A stretch of 43,936 nucleotides of DNA from Methylococcaceae bacterium (GTDB taxonomy: Bacteria > Pseudomonadota > Gammaproteobacteria > Methylococcales > Methylomonadaceae), in assembly GCA_006844585.1 (NCBI GenBank), contig SPJM01000196.1, forward strand, positions 1-43,936, in the 5' to 3' direction. Below are positions 42,181-43,936 of the stretch, in pieces (positions within the stretch are counted from its first letter, which is position 1; each line of letters starts with the position of its first letter). The notes under the pieces were generated by a model. It was given only the letters and a program-made list of their open reading frames with translations, was not told the origin of the DNA and searched no databases. A program made the position numbers and the translations under genes.

Positions 42181-42749
42181 AAAGAATATCTTTAACCAAT
42201 TTAGCGCATCAGGCCGTTGCCTCATTACTCCAAGCTGGCGATTTTGCGATTGATGCTACAGTCGGCAATGGCCATGATACGGTTTTTTTAGCTGACAGAG
42301 TGGGGCCGACAGGGCGTGTTTACGGCTTTGATATTCAACAAGCCGCGCTTGACGCATCCCGTCAGCGACTTCAAGCAGCCGACGCATCATCGCAAGCGAC
42401 TTTGATTAAGGCCAGCCATGCGCTTATTAATGAAAAGATAGATGCGCAATTTCACGGTCGGATTCGAGCGGTGATGTTTAATTTAGGTTATCTGCCCGGC
42501 GCGGATAAAAACATCATCACGCGTTCGGAATCAACTTTAGCAGCGCTGCAACAGAGTATAGAACTGTTGGCTAATCCCGGCATTTTAACGATTATGGTTT
42601 ATCCGGGACATGCGGGAGGCGATGATGAAGCCGTTCAAGTAGAATCGTGCTTAAGTTTTATGGATCAACAAAAATATCGAATCACAACGCATTATAGCCA
42701 AGTCGACAAGCCGGAAGCGCCCCGTTTATATATCGTGGAAACCCGCTAA
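42177..42749 (+). CDS. SAM-dependent methyltransferase, rRNA_methylase/YtqB family
   Basis: This 190-residue class I methyltransferase carries the AdoMet motif DATVGNGHDTVFLA and then VYGFDIQQAAL, with the downstream FNLGYLPGADK as motif IV. GHAGGDDEA near the C-terminus is typical of YtqB-like proteins. Bacillus relatives methylate tRNA-Leu or related RNA (MnmM); the substrate here is not known. It overlaps the preceding oxidoreductase gene (ATGA), so their products may act on the same RNA or metabolite; this is inference only. Confidence 0.85.
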   Translation: MKRISLTNLAHQAVASLLQAGDFAIDATVGNGHDTVFLADRVGPTGRVYGFDIQQAALDASRQRLQAADASSQATLIKASHALINEKIDAQFHGRIRAVMFNLGYLPGADKNIITRSESTLAALQQSIELLANPGILTIMVYPGHAGGDDEAVQVESCLSFMDQQKYRITTHYSQVDKPEAPRLYIVETR

Positions 42750-42755
42750 CTGGCG

Positions 42756-42761
42756 TATAAT
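42756..42761 (+). promoter_or_regulatory. Candidate -10 box upstream of ppnP
   Basis: TATAAT sits 30 bases before the ppnP start in a 41-base gap. No good -35 is seen. It might give ppnP its own transcript. Confidence 0.35.
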
Positions 42762-42790
42762 GCGTCCCTTTTTTTATTTAGGAAAATGTA

Positions 42791-43105
42791 ATGACTGAAT
42801 TTACCAATGTGACAGTGGTGAAAAAAGCCAATATTTATTTTGACGGCAAGGTCAGCAGCCGCACCATTAAGTTTTCGGATGGCTCCAGTAAAACCCTGGG
42901 CTTTATGTTGCCGGGCGAATATACTTTCAATACCGCAGATAAGGAATTGATGGAAATTTTGGAGGGTGATTTACAAATTTTATTGCCGGGAAACGATGCG
43001 TGGCAAACAGTAAAGGGCGGCGAGTCTTTCGAAGTGCCTGCCAATGCCAGTTTTGCCATTAAAATCGTTGCCCCAACCGATTATTGTTGCTCATATATCA
43101 AGTAG
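42791..43105 (+). CDS. ppnP: Pyrimidine/purine nucleoside phosphorylase
   Basis: This 104-residue cupin-fold enzyme (formerly DUF1255) phosphorolyses a wide range of nucleosides to ribose-1-phosphate and free bases. The family segments [42 protein letters not shown] and the C-terminal [14 protein letters not shown] with YCCSYI are clear. Length matches the family. AGGAAAA precedes the ATG. Confidence 0.93.
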   Translation: MTEFTNVTVVKKANIYFDGKVSSRTIKFSDGSSKTLGFMLPGEYTFNTADKELMEILEGDLQILLPGNDAWQTVKGGESFEVPANASFAIKIVAPTDYCCSYIK

Positions 43106-43114
43106 CTTAATGGA

Positions 43115-43588
43115 ATGGAAAAAGTTGCTATTTTCGTAGATGTTCAGAACATTTACTATACCGTACGTCAAAAGCATCAAAAACATTTCAATTATAAAAA
43201 CTTTTGGCGACGAGCGACCAGTGGCCGCCAAGTTGTGGGTGCTTATGCCTATGCCATCGACCGAGGCGACGCTAAACAGCGCGGATTCCAAAACACGCTG
43301 AGGCAAATCGGATTTGAAGTTAAATTAAAACCCTTTATACAACGTAACGACGGCACCGCCAAAGGGGATTGGGATGTCGGGATTACTTTGGATGTGATGG
43401 ACGTTGCGGAAACCGTCGATACCGTCATTTTGCTGTCAGGCGATGGCGACTTTGATATGTTGTTACAAAAAATCAGGCTTAAATATGGCGTGAAAACTGA
43501 AGTATACGGTGTTGAGGGGTTAACTTCGCCCGCGCTGATTAATTCAGCTGATTTTTATTGTCCTATCGAAGGCGGATTATTGATGTAA
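43115..43588 (+). CDS. NYN domain protein (LabA/PIN-like)
   Basis: This 157-residue protein has the PIN-like NYN fold, often an RNase or RNA-binding module. The first acidic motif is FVDVQNIYY (D9, N12), GDWDVG lies in the middle, and SGDGDFDMLL (D110, D112) supplies further metal ligands, so a nuclease site is plausible. It begins nine bases after ppnP. No partner domain is attached. The RNA target is unknown. Confidence 0.88.
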   Translation: MEKVAIFVDVQNIYYTVRQKHQKHFNYKNFWRRATSGRQVVGAYAYAIDRGDAKQRGFQNTLRQIGFEVKLKPFIQRNDGTAKGDWDVGITLDVMDVAETVDTVILLSGDGDFDMLLQKIRLKYGVKTEVYGVEGLTSPALINSADFYCPIEGGLLM

Positions 43589-43803
43589 AAAAAGGGGCTT
43601 CGGCATTGCTTGCGTATGGTTTTGTGTTGATTATTTATTGTCGCGCGTTTTTTTTGTGACCCTCATTACAGATTTATCTTAAATCAAACTTAAAAATAGG
43701 GTTTGGTAGCGGAAAACAACAAAATGTGAATCAAATCCGATTATTCAGACATTCAGAAAGCTATAGTTTGATCCGAGCTTTTTAATTTTATGAGGAAAAA
43801 GAA

Positions 43804-43936
43804 ATGACTGAATTAAAAGAAGATATTGTATTAGGCCTGATGTTTTTTGTCGGTATTATCACTTTTGTTGGCGGACAATTTATCATTTCCACCATGATGT
43901 TTGCAGTTTCAGCGTTGTTTACCAATATACGCGCCG
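43804..43936 (+). CDS. Small membrane protein, truncated by window end
   Basis: The visible 44 residues start MTELKEDIVLGLMFF, preceded by GAGGAAAAAG at good spacing. Two hydrophobic stretches follow (about 8-24 and 27-40), suggesting paired membrane helices. I do not recognise the family. The 215-base gap before it holds no other gene that I can see, and it is likely an independent transcript. The 3' end lies outside the window. Confidence 0.55.
   Translation, partial: MTELKEDIVLGLMFFVGIITFVGGQFIISTMMFAVSALFTNIRA

Overview
The window is chromosomal DNA of a gammaproteobacterium with moderate-to-low GC. The evidence is conserved gammaproteobacterial gene order: ffs-dnaX-ybaB-recR, bamA-skp-fabZ-lpxA-rnhB-dnaE, gyrA-serC-pheA-hisC-tyrA-aroA-cmk-rpsA-ihfB-lapA, and smpB divergent from ratA-rnfH. 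An outer-membrane assembly and lipid A pathway, a PEP-CTERM-like protein and abundant REP-type repeats would suit a methanotroph-like lineage (Methylomonas/Methylobacter relatives). That placement is inference; no methane-oxidation gene is present.

Layout. 1-2.6 kb: glycolysis (gap, pyk) ending at a strong terminator, facing a HAD hydrolase. 3.5-6.7 kb: SRP RNA, dnaX, ybaB, recR and a HIT protein. 6.8-8.4 kb: elongation factor P and its modifying ligase epmA. 8.7-17 kb: outer-membrane assembly, lipid A/fatty acid genes, RNase HII and the replicative polymerase subunit; lpxD and lpxB are missing from their usual places. 17-20.4 kb: two chemoreceptors, one soluble with a zinc-binding CZB domain and one membrane-bound with a NIT sensor. 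20.5-22.6 kb: small accessory enzymes and a broken Uma2 gene. 22.9-34.2 kb: the gyrA to lapA supra-operon, joining gyrase, serine, aromatic amino acid and histidine synthesis, CMP kinase, ribosomal protein S1 and IHF. 34.2-37.4 kb: an accessory island with a PEP-CTERM-like protein, an orphan ATP-grasp ligase, a dense cluster of REP palindromes and a small secreted protein of three 37-residue repeats. 37.4-43.9 kb: alkD-like, rnfH, ratA and a sodium symporter on the minus strand, divergent from smpB, a HopJ-family gene, an FAD oxidoreductase, an rRNA-methylase-like gene, ppnP and a NYN-domain gene; the window ends inside a small membrane protein.

The most unusual signal is a dispersed non-coding element family. 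Three apparently full copies (8412-8649, 18220-18466, 27610-27767) and one degenerate copy (about 34393-34517) share imperfect terminal inverted repeats and a central hairpin whose stem shows paired base changes between copies. Two copies are flanked by perfect 3-bp direct repeats, as expected of a transposed MITE. Two copies sit exactly at the stop codon of the upstream gene and supply the last base of that codon. No transposase is present in the window. The second signal is the REP cluster at 36.2-36.7 kb, with several palindrome families headed by GTAG.
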